Below, piece by piece: positions 37,141-45,968 of a DNA stretch of 64,000 nucleotides. The notes below the pieces were generated by a model that worked only from the letters and a program-made list of their open reading frames with translations, ran no database searches and had not been told where the DNA came from. Where the stretch lies: contig NZ_JADNRQ010000003.1 of assembly GCF_015594625.1 (NCBI RefSeq), positions 186,001 to 250,000 on the forward strand, read 5' to 3'. This DNA is from Desulfallas sp. Bu1-1. Its GTDB lineage: Bacteria > Bacillota > Desulfotomaculia > Desulfotomaculales > Desulfallaceae. Within the stretch, counting starts at the first letter, position 1. Each line of letters starts with the position of its first letter. A program made the position numbers and the translations under genes.

Positions 37141-37261
37141 GCCGTTAAAAACCTGGTGTAGCAACGAGACACCGGTGGGTTAAAAAAGCGTTCATTTTAA
37201 CAGGATAGACATCTCTGCCACTAACGAGGTATTATCGGCAACATGAAAATCGCCACAGTGG

Positions 37262-37503
37262 CAGGCGACCCGGCGGCTTTCTGGAGTGAGTGGAGTGGAG
37301 CACTGGATGCGGTCCCTAGCCCGTCATAGTCCCAAAAGTCTTTGACCCTTTAGGGCGTAAAGTAGTAGTTTGGTCCCGCACTCAGCTGGTCAGCTGAGTG
37401 CGGGATTGCAAGCGTTGACCGCAAGCAACTCCGTCCAAAAAGATGCAGTTGCGAAACGAACGGAAGAAACCGTCGGAGCGCCAGATACGAGTATCGGGTA
37501 ATA
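37262..37503 (+). repeat. Dispersed intergenic repeat, copy C
   Basis: Third member of the family. It shares the 5' block TTTCTGGAGTGAGTGGAG... with copy B and the core CGTCATAGTCCCAAAAGTC, TGACCCTTTAGGGCGTAAAG with copy A. The centre is a long perfect hairpin, CCCGCACTCAGCTG-GT-CAGCTGAGTGCGGG. The 3' part is GAACGGAAGAAACCGTCGG and GCGCCAGATACGAGTATC. It fills the space between dut and the next gene. Confidence 0.7.
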
Positions 37504-37634
37504 TTTTTCAGGATAGACGCCTATACCGCTATACACGCGATAGTTAGGGTCTATTTTTTTTTTGGGGATAAACCAGCTTGTTTCAGGAATATTTTACAAT
37601 CTTTAAAATATAAATGTGGTACGGGGGTGATAAG

Positions 37635-37973
37635 ATGAAACTTAGTCTACTGTTATTTTGTTTAATAGTACTTTTATCAATCGTCGTTTCCTTGAGGGAA
37701 CGCATCAGGTGGCAGCAAATGCGGGATAAAAACTGGGACGCCATTGGCGAGGCCAAGTCCTCCCCTTTGTCCCAAGCTATCGTAAACCTGGTCGGTACAG
37801 CGGGAGGGATTTATCTTTCCCTGGTCTTGGTACAAACATTCCTGGAATTTGACGTGCCCAGATACGTGCATGTCGGCGGTTTTGCTCTCGAACCTCTGGC
37901 CACCATTTCAATTGCCCTGGCCATTGCCCAACCGTTTGCGACTCGTTTATGGGTTGGGAAAAGATACCGCTGA
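37635..37973 (+). CDS. Small hydrophobic membrane protein
   Basis: 112 residues with about three membrane helices: LSLLLFCLIVLLSIVVSL at the start, IVNLVGTAGGIYLSLVLVQTF in the middle and LEPLATISIALAIAQPF near the end; the C-terminus is basic. The ATG at 37635 follows GGGGGTGAT. No known family recognised. It lies directly before ymxH. Confidence 0.65.
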   Translation: MKLSLLLFCLIVLLSIVVSLRERIRWQQMRDKNWDAIGEAKSSPLSQAIVNLVGTAGGIYLSLVLVQTFLEFDVPRYVHVGGFALEPLATISIALAIAQPFATRLWVGKRYR

Positions 37974-38002
37974 TTTAATGCTGTAAGGGAGGATTAAACC
38001 AA

Positions 38003-38272
38003 GTGAGACTGGGCGAACTGGCCGGTAAAGAAATTATTAACATCAATGATGGAGCAAGGTTGGGCGTCGTAGGGGAAACGGACTTATCCATTGATGCGGA
38101 AACGGGACAAATACAATCCATAGTATTACCTCGAAAAATGGGCTTCATGAACTTCTGGGCCGAAAAGCAAGAACTGGTTATACCCTGGGAAGCGGTCAGA
38201 AAAGTGGGGGTGGAAGTGATTATTGTTGAGCTTGACCAGGCTACCCCAAGTTTCGGCAAGTTTTTGGCTTAA
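38003..38272 (+). CDS. ymxH: PRC-barrel protein, YlmC/YmxH family
   Basis: An 89-residue PRC-barrel-like protein. It starts MRLGELAGKEIININDGARLG and ends with IPWEAVRKVGVEVIIVEL, the usual YmxH pattern. GTG start behind GGAGG. In Bacillus ymxH lies between mlpA and spoVFA (dpaA), as here. Molecular role unknown; the family is linked to sporulation. Confidence 0.88.
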   Translation: MRLGELAGKEIININDGARLGVVGETDLSIDAETGQIQSIVLPRKMGFMNFWAEKQELVIPWEAVRKVGVEVIIVELDQATPSFGKFLA

Positions 38273-38289
38273 ATCCGTCTTGGCACGGA

Positions 38290-38512
38290 TTTTTATTTTC
38301 CAGCCGCCAGGTCTAAAACCTCCGGTTTTCAGCCGGAAAGCTTTAGCATCTGTTTCTTGACCCCCGTTTGAAAACGGGGGTTTTGGGGAAGTGGTAGAAT
38401 GTTCAACTACCCCCGGCTGAAGTCGGGGGTCTGCGGCACTCCTGCTTAAGTCGATTTTCAGTCGATACCAGTCCCACCTGCTTTAGCAGGTGGTGGTTAA
38501 GTTTTTTAAGTG
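38290..38512 (+). repeat. IS200/IS605-type end remnant, copy 2
   Basis: A cluster of hairpins with no gene: AACCTCCGGTTTTCAGCCGG, CCCCCGTTTGAAAACGGGGG and ACCCCCGGCTGAAGTCGGGGGT. Then the segment from about 38430, almost identical to copy 1, ending CCACCTGC-TTTA-GCAGGTGGTGGTTAAG. It lies between ymxH and the SDH-type peptidase gene. It may be an IS605-type right end that has lost its transposase. Confidence 0.6.
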
Positions 38513-38602
38513 ATTGCCGGGCACTGATTTTTTTCTTTTGCTTTTTTTAGATAAAGTTTTTCAGGTTGGGCCATAATAAGTGAAAAACCAAGGAGGTAAT
38601 TT

Positions 38603-39589
38603 ATGGCCCGGCCGCAAAGATTGGACATCATGCAAAAAATCGGTCGCAAGCGCGGGTCGGTTGTATTGTTATATATAACGGGAGACCGGGAAAACGTAAG
38701 CACAAGAATTGCCCCCGACGTAGTCCGGGTCATTTACAGGCACCTGGAAATGATCGGTCGCAGGCAGGCAATAGACCTGTTTATCTATACCAGGGGAGGC
38801 GATGTATTGACCCCCTGGCGCCTGGTCAACCTTTTTCGTGAATATACGGAGCATTTTTGCGTGCTGGTGCCGTTCCGCGCGTACAGTGCCGGGACATTGT
38901 TATGCTTGGGGGCGGATGAAATCGTCATGGGTAAGATGGGTGAACTGGGGCCCATTGATCCCAGCGTGATAAACGCTTTTAATCCTCAGGATCCATCGAA
39001 CCCGTCCGCCAGGTTGCCCGTCAATATTGAAGATGTCTACTCATATATGGCCCTGATTGCCCAAAAAATGGGCCTGTATAACGAGGAAGCCATTGCGCGT
39101 GCTTTTTTACTCCTGGCGGAAAAAATTCATCCCCTGGCGCTGGGAAATGTGCACAGGAACTGGATGCTTATCCGGTCCCTGGCCAATAAAATGTTGGGTC
39201 TGCGCAAGGAAACGCTTTCCGACGAAAAGGTGCAAAATATTGTTGATCACCTGACGGAAAAATTATATGCGCATAATCATATGATTGCCCGGCGGGAGGC
39301 GGTTGAGGATATTGGTTTACCCGTTATTTACGCCGATGACGAGTTAAACGCATTGATGTGGGCTTTATACGAGGATATAGCATCCGAGTTGAAACTGGCC
39401 GAGCCTTTTAACCCCGGAGAAATATTGAGGGGTAACCGGACCGAATTCAAGGTTGCCAGCGGCCTGGTGGAATCCGAGTTTGGATCTGATTATTTTGTTT
39501 TTTCCGGAGTGGTGGAAAGAAAAGATTACCCCGAAACTGGACAAATTAATGTCAATATTAACAAACAGGGCTGGTGCCCGGCGGTATAA
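38603..39589 (+). CDS. SDH-family Clp-class serine protease
   Basis: 328-residue protein of the serine dehydrogenase proteinase family (ClpP/crotonase fold). Seen: DLFIYTRGGDVLTPWRLVN (oxyanion region) and FRAYSAGTLLCLGADEIVMG, in which Ser of YSAGT is the likely nucleophile, then GELGPIDPS. No membrane segment is visible, unlike SppA. ATG start behind AAGGAGG. It interrupts the usual ymxH-dpaA order, as in some Desulfotomaculum genomes. Substrate unknown. Confidence 0.85.
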   Translation: MARPQRLDIMQKIGRKRGSVVLLYITGDRENVSTRIAPDVVRVIYRHLEMIGRRQAIDLFIYTRGGDVLTPWRLVNLFREYTEHFCVLVPFRAYSAGTLLCLGADEIVMGKMGELGPIDPSVINAFNPQDPSNPSARLPVNIEDVYSYMALIAQKMGLYNEEAIARAFLLLAEKIHPLALGNVHRNWMLIRSLANKMLGLRKETLSDEKVQNIVDHLTEKLYAHNHMIARREAVEDIGLPVIYADDELNALMWALYEDIASELKLAEPFNPGEILRGNRTEFKVASGLVESEFGSDYFVFSGVVERKDYPETGQINVNINKQGWCPAV

Positions 39590-39621
39590 TTAAAAAAGCT
39601 ACAGGATGGGAGGGTGCATGT

Positions 39622-39804
39622 ATGGTTCCGGAAAATATAAACGACCGCGAGTTTAAAATCAATTATAATCTAGTGGGCAGGAAATACTGCGTGGTAACGG
39701 AACATTCCGGTGTTCCCGCCGCGGATTTTTTTCACGGGTTTGCAAAAAAAGCCGGCAACCTGATCGTTCCCCAGGAAAAGGACAGTTCAGCGGATATAAG
39801 ATAA
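39622..39804 (+). CDS. Small hypothetical protein
   Basis: 60 residues, MVPENINDREFKINYNLVGR..., with no recognised motif. The ATG at 39622 follows GGGAGGGTG. It starts 33 bases after the SDH-type protease gene and probably shares its transcript. Confidence 0.55.
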   Translation: MVPENINDREFKINYNLVGRKYCVVTEHSGVPAADFFHGFAKKAGNLIVPQEKDSSADIR

Positions 39805-39848
39805 AGCTTTCAAAAGGAGGACTAAAAAAACCAGTAAAGGTTTTATTC

Positions 39849-39877
39849 TTGACATAAGTAAACAGATGTAAGAAAAT
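39849..39877 (+). promoter_or_regulatory. Possible promoter upstream of dapB
   Basis: TTGACA (39849-39854) with a weak -10 (GAAAAT, 39872-39877) at 17 bases. It would give a leader of about 170 bases before dapB. Confidence 0.45.
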
Positions 39878-39994
39878 TAACTTTAAACGAGAAGTATAAA
39901 GGGTAAAAATCCATATACAATTAAATTAAGTTGGTATTAATATTTTTCCCGGCTCGGTTCTTCCGGGGAGTAATATTGCTTGAAGGGGGGGCAA

Positions 39995-40052
39995 TACCGG
40001 TAACTTAAACAAGTAAGTTGCTTTTAGCTGGTAACTTGTGTGATTACCGGTA
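39995..40052 (+). promoter_or_regulatory. Large dyad just before the dapB start
   Basis: TACCGGTA and ACAAGT on the left are mirrored by ACTTGT and TACCGGTA on the right, making a nested inverted repeat of about 58 bases that ends seven bases before the start codon. It may be an operator or an RNA structure controlling initiation. Confidence 0.5.
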
Positions 40053-40058
40053 AATAAT

Positions 40059-40859
40059 TTGATTAAGGTTGCGATTTGTGGCGTTTCTGGACGAATGGGA
40101 CAGGAAGTGTTGAAAGCAGTTTTGCGGGCTGATGATATCGAGCTGTGTTCCGCGATTGATGTGCAAAATGTTGGACAGGATGTCGGCTCCATGCTGGGAA
40201 GTGAACCAGTTGGGGTGACAATTTCGGCTGACCTTGCGGAGGCCCTTGCATTGTCCGGGGCGCAGGTGATGGTTGATTTTACCAGGCCTCAATCAGTGGC
40301 GGATAATGTAAAAACCGCCTTGCGCGCCGGCGTACGTCCGGTTGTGGGGACTACGGGCATGTCCGCCGAGGACTTGCAGGAGATATCGGAACTCGCTGAT
40401 AAATTGCGTTTGGGATGCGTTATAGCTCCAAATTTTGCGATTGGGGCTTTATTAATGATTAAATTCGCCCAGGAAGCGGTCAAGTATTTTCCCAACGTTG
40501 AGATCATTGAAAAACACCATGATCAAAAACTGGACGCTCCTTCCGGAACAGCCATTAAGACCGCCGAGGCTATTTTGCAAAGGCGGGGTGATTTCCAGCA
40601 GGGTTTGGCCGCGGAGGAGGAGAAAATCGAGTGCTCAAGAGGAGGTAGAATGCCCGGGGGAATTCGAATTCACAGCGTGAGGCTACCGGGCTTTGTCGCC
40701 CACCAGGAGGTAATTTTTGGAGATGTAGGTCAAACGCTTACCATTAGACATGATTCCATATCCAGGGAGTCTTTCATGCCCGGCGTATTAACCGCCATTC
40801 GCGCGGTAATGCGCCTGGAGGGAGTGGTGTATGGTTTAGAAAACCTTATCTTTGAATAG
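40059..40859 (+). CDS. dapB: 4-hydroxy-tetrahydrodipicolinate reductase
   Basis: Second committed enzyme of the diaminopimelate/lysine pathway; also competes with dipicolinate synthase for the same intermediate. Shows the NAD(P) site VAICGVSGRMGQEV, GTTGMSAEDL and the catalytic EKHHDQKLDAPSGTA, plus RGGRMPGGIRIHSVRLPGFVAHQEV. 266 residues. The TTG at 40059 is the only start after an in-frame stop, and no Shine-Dalgarno is visible, which is unusual for this window. Confidence 0.95.
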   Translation: MIKVAICGVSGRMGQEVLKAVLRADDIELCSAIDVQNVGQDVGSMLGSEPVGVTISADLAEALALSGAQVMVDFTRPQSVADNVKTALRAGVRPVVGTTGMSAEDLQEISELADKLRLGCVIAPNFAIGALLMIKFAQEAVKYFPNVEIIEKHHDQKLDAPSGTAIKTAEAILQRRGDFQQGLAAEEEKIECSRGGRMPGGIRIHSVRLPGFVAHQEVIFGDVGQTLTIRHDSISRESFMPGVLTAIRAVMRLEGVVYGLENLIFE

Positions 40860-40949
40860 TTTGTCCCACTAACTTCATACAAGCACCTCTAAAACCGGCG
40901 ATTCATATATTGATGTAAGTACAAGGTTGAGGAAGGGGTTTAGCCGTCC

Positions 40950-41831
40950 ATGCAAAAATTGACAGGCCTGATTGTGGCTGTAATGGGCGGGGACGCCAGG
41001 GAAGTAACATTAGTTGAGCATCTGGCCGACGCAGGCGCAACGGTAAAAACCTTCGGTTTACCCGTAAGCGGTGGCAATATTATCCCCTGTCGGGAACCGG
41101 AAAAATGCTTGGCAGGAGTTCAGGCTTTAATTTTACCGGTTCCTGGGGTAAACCAGTATATGCAGTTGCATTCGGCATATCTTGAACGACCGCTGAAGGT
41201 AACCGGGGAACTGCTGGCATTGTTGCCGTCCGGGTCCCCTGTTCTGGTTGGCATGGCCAGGAAGCCTTTACGTGAACTGGTGGAAAGCATTGGTCTCGAT
41301 CTGGTGGAATTAATGAAACTTGATGAAGTGGCCATACTTAATTCCATTCCTTCGGCGGAAGGGGCGGTACAAATGGCCATGGAAAGCATGCCGATCACCA
41401 TTCATGGCAGCAAAGCCATAGTGTTGGGTTTTGGACGTACCGGACAGACGCTGGCCCAGCTGCTTTCGGCAATGCATGCTCAGACCACGGTAGTGGCGCG
41501 TGATCCGGCCCAATTGGCCAGAGCGGTGGCCATGGGACTCAAAGCGGTTCATTTTAACGAGTTAATGAACTGTTTAAGTGATGTTGATGTAATTTTCAAC
41601 ACCGTCCCCGCACCGGTACTTGACAAAGACGTTTTAGTAAAGGTACCATCAACAACCCTGATTATCGACCTGGCTTCTGCTCCGGGCGGCACTGATTTTG
41701 CCAGCGCGGAAGAATTAGGCGTCAAAGCAATTCTGGCACCCGGTCTTCCGGGTAAGGTGGCGCCCAAGACGGCTGGCAGGATACTTGCTCAGGTAGTGCC
41801 GCGCATTTTGTTGCAGAGGGTAAAACATTAA
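40950..41831 (+). CDS. dpaA: Dipicolinate synthase subunit A
   Basis: With DpaB makes dipicolinic acid from 4-hydroxy-tetrahydrodipicolinate in the mother cell; the acid is stored with calcium in the spore core. A Rossmann domain is seen as AIVLGFGRTGQTLAQLLSAMHA with VIFNTVPAPVLD and LIIDLASAPGGTDF. 293 residues. In Bacillus this operon (spoVF) is SigK-dependent; I see no certain SigK promoter here. Confidence 0.95.
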   Translation: MQKLTGLIVAVMGGDAREVTLVEHLADAGATVKTFGLPVSGGNIIPCREPEKCLAGVQALILPVPGVNQYMQLHSAYLERPLKVTGELLALLPSGSPVLVGMARKPLRELVESIGLDLVELMKLDEVAILNSIPSAEGAVQMAMESMPITIHGSKAIVLGFGRTGQTLAQLLSAMHAQTTVVARDPAQLARAVAMGLKAVHFNELMNCLSDVDVIFNTVPAPVLDKDVLVKVPSTTLIIDLASAPGGTDFASAEELGVKAILAPGLPGKVAPKTAGRILAQVVPRILLQRVKH

Positions 41832-41861
41832 GTTTTACGGATTTCCCGGGAGGTGCTTGTG

Positions 41862-42449
41862 ATGAAGTTAAAGGGTATCAAGGTGGGATTTGCTTTAACG
41901 GGCTCTCACTGTACCCTTGATGAGGTGCTGGTGGAAATGAAAAGGGTTGCTGATGAGGGCGCCGTCTTGTATCCTATAATTAGCGAATCCGTTGACGAAA
42001 CCGATACGCGGTTTGGCGCGTCCGATCGCTGGAAAAACCGGATTGCGGAAATTACCAATCAAAAAATTATTAAAAGTATCGTCGGCGCCGAGCCCATCGG
42101 CCCGGAAAAATTGCTTGACGTCGTGGTGGTGGCTCCCTGTTCCGGTAATACCCTGGCCAAATTGGCCAATGCCATCACCGACGGACCGGTGTTGATGGCC
42201 GTAAAGGCCCATTTACGCAATCAGCGTCCGGTGGTGCTTGCCGTTTCCACCAACGATGGCTTGGGTTTAAACGCCAAGAACATAGGGGTTCTGTTAAACG
42301 CTAAAAATATTTACATGGTGCCTTTTGGACAGGATAATCCCGCCGAAAAACCGAATTCATTAAAGGCCAAAATTAATTTGTTGGTGGATACCATTGAACA
42401 CGCCCTGCAGGGGAAACAAATCCAGCCCGTGCTGGTAGCTTACGACTAA
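41862..42449 (+). CDS. dpaB: Dipicolinate synthase subunit B
   Basis: Flavoprotein-like subunit of dipicolinate synthase (195 residues, HFCD/Dfp fold). Seen: KVGFALTGSHCTLDEVLVEM, VVVAPCSGNTLAKLANAITDGPVLMAVKAHLRN and KNIYMVPFGQDNPAEKPNSL. The ATG at 41862 follows GGGAGGTG. Complete here; note that in some Bacillus strains this gene carries an inserted element, which is not the case in this window. Confidence 0.94.
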   Translation: MKLKGIKVGFALTGSHCTLDEVLVEMKRVADEGAVLYPIISESVDETDTRFGASDRWKNRIAEITNQKIIKSIVGAEPIGPEKLLDVVVVAPCSGNTLAKLANAITDGPVLMAVKAHLRNQRPVVLAVSTNDGLGLNAKNIGVLLNAKNIYMVPFGQDNPAEKPNSLKAKINLLVDTIEHALQGKQIQPVLVAYD

Positions 42450-42504
42450 AAAGCGGGTGCCGGCGGGAGATTAAGAATAGTAATAGTATTGGAGGGATAG
42501 ATTT

Positions 42505-43524
42505 TTGGCTCAGTACAAAGTAGTCGTTGTGGGTGCGTCCGGAGCAGTAGGACAGGAAATATTGAAGGTGCTTGAAGAGCGTAATTTTCCGGTTGGAGAG
42601 TTGAAACTCTGCGCCACCTCCCGTTCCGCCGGCAAGGAAATGGTTTTCAAAGGTAAAACTTACAAGGTTGAGGAAACCACTCCGGCTTCCTTTGAAGGTA
42701 TGGATATTGCTTTATTTGCCGGCGGCGCGGCCAGTAAGGAATTCGGCCCCCTGGCGGCCGAAAAAGGCGCCGTGGTGATCGATAACAGCAGTTATTTTCG
42801 CCTGGACCCGGAAGTACCCCTGGTGGTACCGGAAGTCAACCCGGAGGATGTAAAAAAACACAAAGGGATTATAGCCAACCCCAATTGTTCAACTATCATT
42901 ATGGTTGTGCCCTTAAAGGCAATTTACGACGCTGCGGGCATTAAGCGCGTGGTAGTGTCAACTTACCAGGCGGTCAGCGGTGCGGGTGCCGAGGGTATTT
43001 CCGAGCTTACCGAACAAACCGGGGCGGTATTGGAGGGTAAAACGTTTGCGCCGTCCAAGTTCCAGTATCAAATTGCCTTTAACCTGATTCCCCATATAGA
43101 TGTTTTCCAGGAGATGGACTATACCAAGGAAGAATGGAAAATGGTTAAGGAAACCCGTAAAATCCTGCAAGATGATACCATCGCCATTACCGCGACAACC
43201 GTTAGGGTGCCTGTTTACAGGAGCCACTCGGAATCAATTAACGTGGAGACCAAACGCAAAATGACCGCCAATGAGGCCAGGGAAGTTTTATCAAAATTCC
43301 CCGGTGTGATTGTAGAAGACGACCCCGCCGAAAAAAGATATCCCATGCCGCTGTTTACCTCCGGTCGGGATGAGGTTTTTGTGGGCAGAATCAGGGAAGA
43401 CAATTCCCTGGACAACGGGTTGAACCTGTGGGTGGTGGCCGACCAGCTTCGCAAGGGGGCTGCCACCAACGCGGTACAGATCGCGGAGTTGGTCATAAAA
43501 TACGGGTGCCTTGGAAAGAGGTAA
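42505..43524 (+). CDS. asd: Aspartate-semialdehyde dehydrogenase
   Basis: Reduces aspartyl phosphate to aspartate semialdehyde. NADP site VVVVGASGAVGQEILKVL; catalytic Cys in ANPNCSTI (near 129). 339 residues. TTG start behind GGAGGGA. Part of the dpaA-dpaB-asd-dapG-dapA block that feeds both lysine and dipicolinate. Confidence 0.96.
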   Translation: MAQYKVVVVGASGAVGQEILKVLEERNFPVGELKLCATSRSAGKEMVFKGKTYKVEETTPASFEGMDIALFAGGAASKEFGPLAAEKGAVVIDNSSYFRLDPEVPLVVPEVNPEDVKKHKGIIANPNCSTIIMVVPLKAIYDAAGIKRVVVSTYQAVSGAGAEGISELTEQTGAVLEGKTFAPSKFQYQIAFNLIPHIDVFQEMDYTKEEWKMVKETRKILQDDTIAITATTVRVPVYRSHSESINVETKRKMTANEAREVLSKFPGVIVEDDPAEKRYPMPLFTSGRDEVFVGRIREDNSLDNGLNLWVVADQLRKGAATNAVQIAELVIKYGCLGKR

Positions 43525-43529
43525 TGTAG

Positions 43530-44756
43530 ATGAAATTTATCGTGCTTAAGTTCGGAGGCACATCGCTTGTTTCTCCCGAACTTAGGGAAAGGGTGGCGGG
43601 TAAAATCATCGCCGCCAAGGATGAGGGCTATGTACCCGTAGTGGTGGTTTCGGCTATCGGGCGGGAAGGCGATCCTTACGCCACCGATACTTTGATTAAC
43701 TTGGTGAAGCAAACGTACCGGGACCTGCCGGGACGGGAAATGGATCTGTTAATGTCCTGCGGCGAAATTATTTCCGGGGTGATCATGGCTGCAACTCTTC
43801 AGGCCAAGGGTTATCCGGCGGTTTTTTTAACCGGCGCCCAGGCGGGAATTATTACGGATAAGAAATATACCGAGGCGCGCATTTTAAAGGTGCAACCGCA
43901 AAACGTGACGAAATTTGCGCAGGAAGGTTATATCGTGGTGGTAGCCGGGTTCCAGGGAACCACGGAAGACGGAGAAATAACCACGCTGGGCCGGGGGGGA
44001 AGCGATACTACCGCAGCGGCTCTGGGCGTTGCGTTAAACGCCGCTTATGTGGATATTTACACCGACGTGGAAGGGATTATGACTGCGGACCCGCGCATCG
44101 TTGAAGAAGCCAGGGCCCTGGATGTGATCACTTATGACGAAATTTGTCATCTTGCCCACGAAGGGGCCAAGGTAGTTCACCCCAGGGCAGTGGAAATCGC
44201 CATGCAAAAAGGCATCCCCCTGCGAGTCCGTTCGACGTTTACGGATTCGCCCGGTACGCTGGTTACCACCTCGGGGGAAGTATATAAAGGGACAATTGAT
44301 ATCACCAAGGATCGAATCATCACCGGTATTACGTATATTTCGGGCATCGCCCAATTCAAGGTTGGCATCAGCCCCGGCGCCGAGGGCTTAAAACAACAAC
44401 GGCGCATGTTCAGAGCGCTGGCATTGGCCGGGATCAGCATTGACTTTATCAATGTACTGTCGGAAGTGATTTTGTTTACCGTTAAAGACGACCTCGCCGA
44501 AAAAGCGGTCAAAGTATTGGAAAACACGGGTTACGTCCCGGAAGTTATCAGGGGATGCGCCAAAGTTTCGGCGGTGGGTGCGGGAATGTCCGGGGTTCCG
44601 GGGGTAATCGCCGATATTGTCGAAGCATTAACAAAGGATGATATTCAAATTCTCCAGTGCAACGACTCCCATACAACAGTTTGGGTGCTAGTCAAACGCG
44701 AGGAGATGGAAAAGGCTGTCAGAGCCTTGCACAGGCAATTTAAATTAGCCCAGTAG
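43530..44756 (+). CDS. dapG: Aspartokinase
   Basis: Phosphorylates aspartate at the entry of the pathway. Kinase domain with KFGGTSL and [13 protein letters not shown]; two C-terminal ACT domains (about 270-400) that in this family bind effector amino acids. 408 residues, the DapG-type isozyme by context (between asd and dapA). Begins five bases after asd. Confidence 0.95.
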   Translation: MKFIVLKFGGTSLVSPELRERVAGKIIAAKDEGYVPVVVVSAIGREGDPYATDTLINLVKQTYRDLPGREMDLLMSCGEIISGVIMAATLQAKGYPAVFLTGAQAGIITDKKYTEARILKVQPQNVTKFAQEGYIVVVAGFQGTTEDGEITTLGRGGSDTTAAALGVALNAAYVDIYTDVEGIMTADPRIVEEARALDVITYDEICHLAHEGAKVVHPRAVEIAMQKGIPLRVRSTFTDSPGTLVTTSGEVYKGTIDITKDRIITGITYISGIAQFKVGISPGAEGLKQQRRMFRALALAGISIDFINVLSEVILFTVKDDLAEKAVKVLENTGYVPEVIRGCAKVSAVGAGMSGVPGVIADIVEALTKDDIQILQCNDSHTTVWVLVKREEMEKAVRALHRQFKLAQ

Positions 44757-44791
44757 ATAGTGAGTGTCAACCTGAAAGGAAGGTGAAAGAA

Positions 44792-45676
44792 TTGGCATTT
44801 GATTTTGGGCGAGTGTTAACGGCCATGGTAACTCCTTTTAAAAGTGATATGACGATTGATTACGAGCAGGTGAAAAAGCTGGCTCGCCATCTGGTGCAGT
44901 CGGGTTCGGACGGCCTGGTTGTAGCGGGCACCACCGGCGAGTCACCGACTTTAAGCAAGGAAGAGAAGATCGAGCTGTTTCGTGTGGTGGTGGAAGAAGT
45001 AGGCGGGGACGCAGTGGTTATTGCCGGAACCGGCGGCAACAATACCGCTGCCAGCGTGGAATTGACTCAGGCGGCGGAAAAAGTGGGAGCGGACGGCGTG
45101 ATGCTGGTTTGCCCGTATTATAATAAACCGTCCCAGGAAGGGTTGTACCAGCATTTTAAAACCGTGGCTCAGAGCACGAATTTACCCGTGATGTTGTACA
45201 ACGTTCCCGGGCGCACGGCGGTTAATCTTTTGCCTCAAACGGTGGCCAGGCTGTCTAAAATAGATAATATCATTGCTGTCAAGGAAGCATCGGGGAGCCT
45301 TGACCAGGTAAGCGAACTGCGGCGAAGTTTGCCCGATCACTTTGCTATTTATAGCGGCGACGATTCATTGACCCTGCCCATCCTGGCATTGGGCGGCAAG
45401 GGCGTGGTAAGTGTAGCTTCCCATATTATTGGCCCGCAGATCCAGGAAATGATCAATGCCTTTAATTCGGGTAATGTAACCATGGCCGCCAAAATTCACG
45501 GGAATCTGCTCCCCATTTTCAAAGTGTTGTTTATCACCTCGAACCCGGTGCCCCTTAAAGCGGCATTGAATATGCTAGGCTGGCAGGTGGGCGGGCCCAG
45601 GTTGCCTCTGGTTGAAGCCAGCCAGTCTGAAAAGGAAGCCATCAAGCAGGCACTTGCGGAAGCCAAGTTGCTTTAG
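44792..45676 (+). CDS. dapA: 4-hydroxy-tetrahydrodipicolinate synthase
   Basis: Condenses aspartate semialdehyde with pyruvate. Motifs: [22 protein letters not shown] (catalytic Tyr) and [12 protein letters not shown] (Schiff-base Lys). 294 residues. The TTG at 44792 is chosen because GGAAGGTGA lies just upstream; the GTG at 44783 is part of that site. Last gene of the block, followed by a terminator. Confidence 0.96.
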   Translation: MAFDFGRVLTAMVTPFKSDMTIDYEQVKKLARHLVQSGSDGLVVAGTTGESPTLSKEEKIELFRVVVEEVGGDAVVIAGTGGNNTAASVELTQAAEKVGADGVMLVCPYYNKPSQEGLYQHFKTVAQSTNLPVMLYNVPGRTAVNLLPQTVARLSKIDNIIAVKEASGSLDQVSELRRSLPDHFAIYSGDDSLTLPILALGGKGVVSVASHIIGPQIQEMINAFNSGNVTMAAKIHGNLLPIFKVLFITSNPVPLKAALNMLGWQVGGPRLPLVEASQSEKEAIKQALAEAKLL

Positions 45677-45747
45677 CGTGGTGGATACAAATCGCCAAAG
45701 CGGCCGGGGACAAAAACTATTGCCTTTTGAAAAAATAATTTTTCACT

Positions 45748-45778
45748 AAGGGAGCCTTGAAAGGCTCCTTTGGTATTT
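45748..45778 (+). terminator. Terminator after dapA
   Basis: AGGGAGCCTT-GA-AAGGCTCCTT, then a T-rich tail. Confidence 0.85.
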
Positions 45779-45824
45779 TATTTATGATTGTGATTATGAT
45801 AAAATAAAGACTCGCTTACCCTTC

Positions 45825-45853
45825 TTGTTCAGGGCAATAGGATAAAGTATAAT
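45825..45853 (+). promoter_or_regulatory. SigA promoter of the RNase J gene
   Basis: TTGTTC (45825-45830), 17-base spacer, TATAAT (45848-45853). About 115 bases before the start codon. Confidence 0.75.
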
Positions 45854-45968
45854 GTATAAGCAAGTTTATTGAACGGCTTTATTTAAAACAGAATATTTTC
45901 CCGCCTTCTCCTAATTCTCACCTGAATTCTGATTACTTTTTCGATACTTGATATGCGGGAGGTGTAAC

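Noticed and set aside
41862-42449. An inserted element in dpaB as known from some Bacillus strains
   Set aside because: The gene is complete and in frame.
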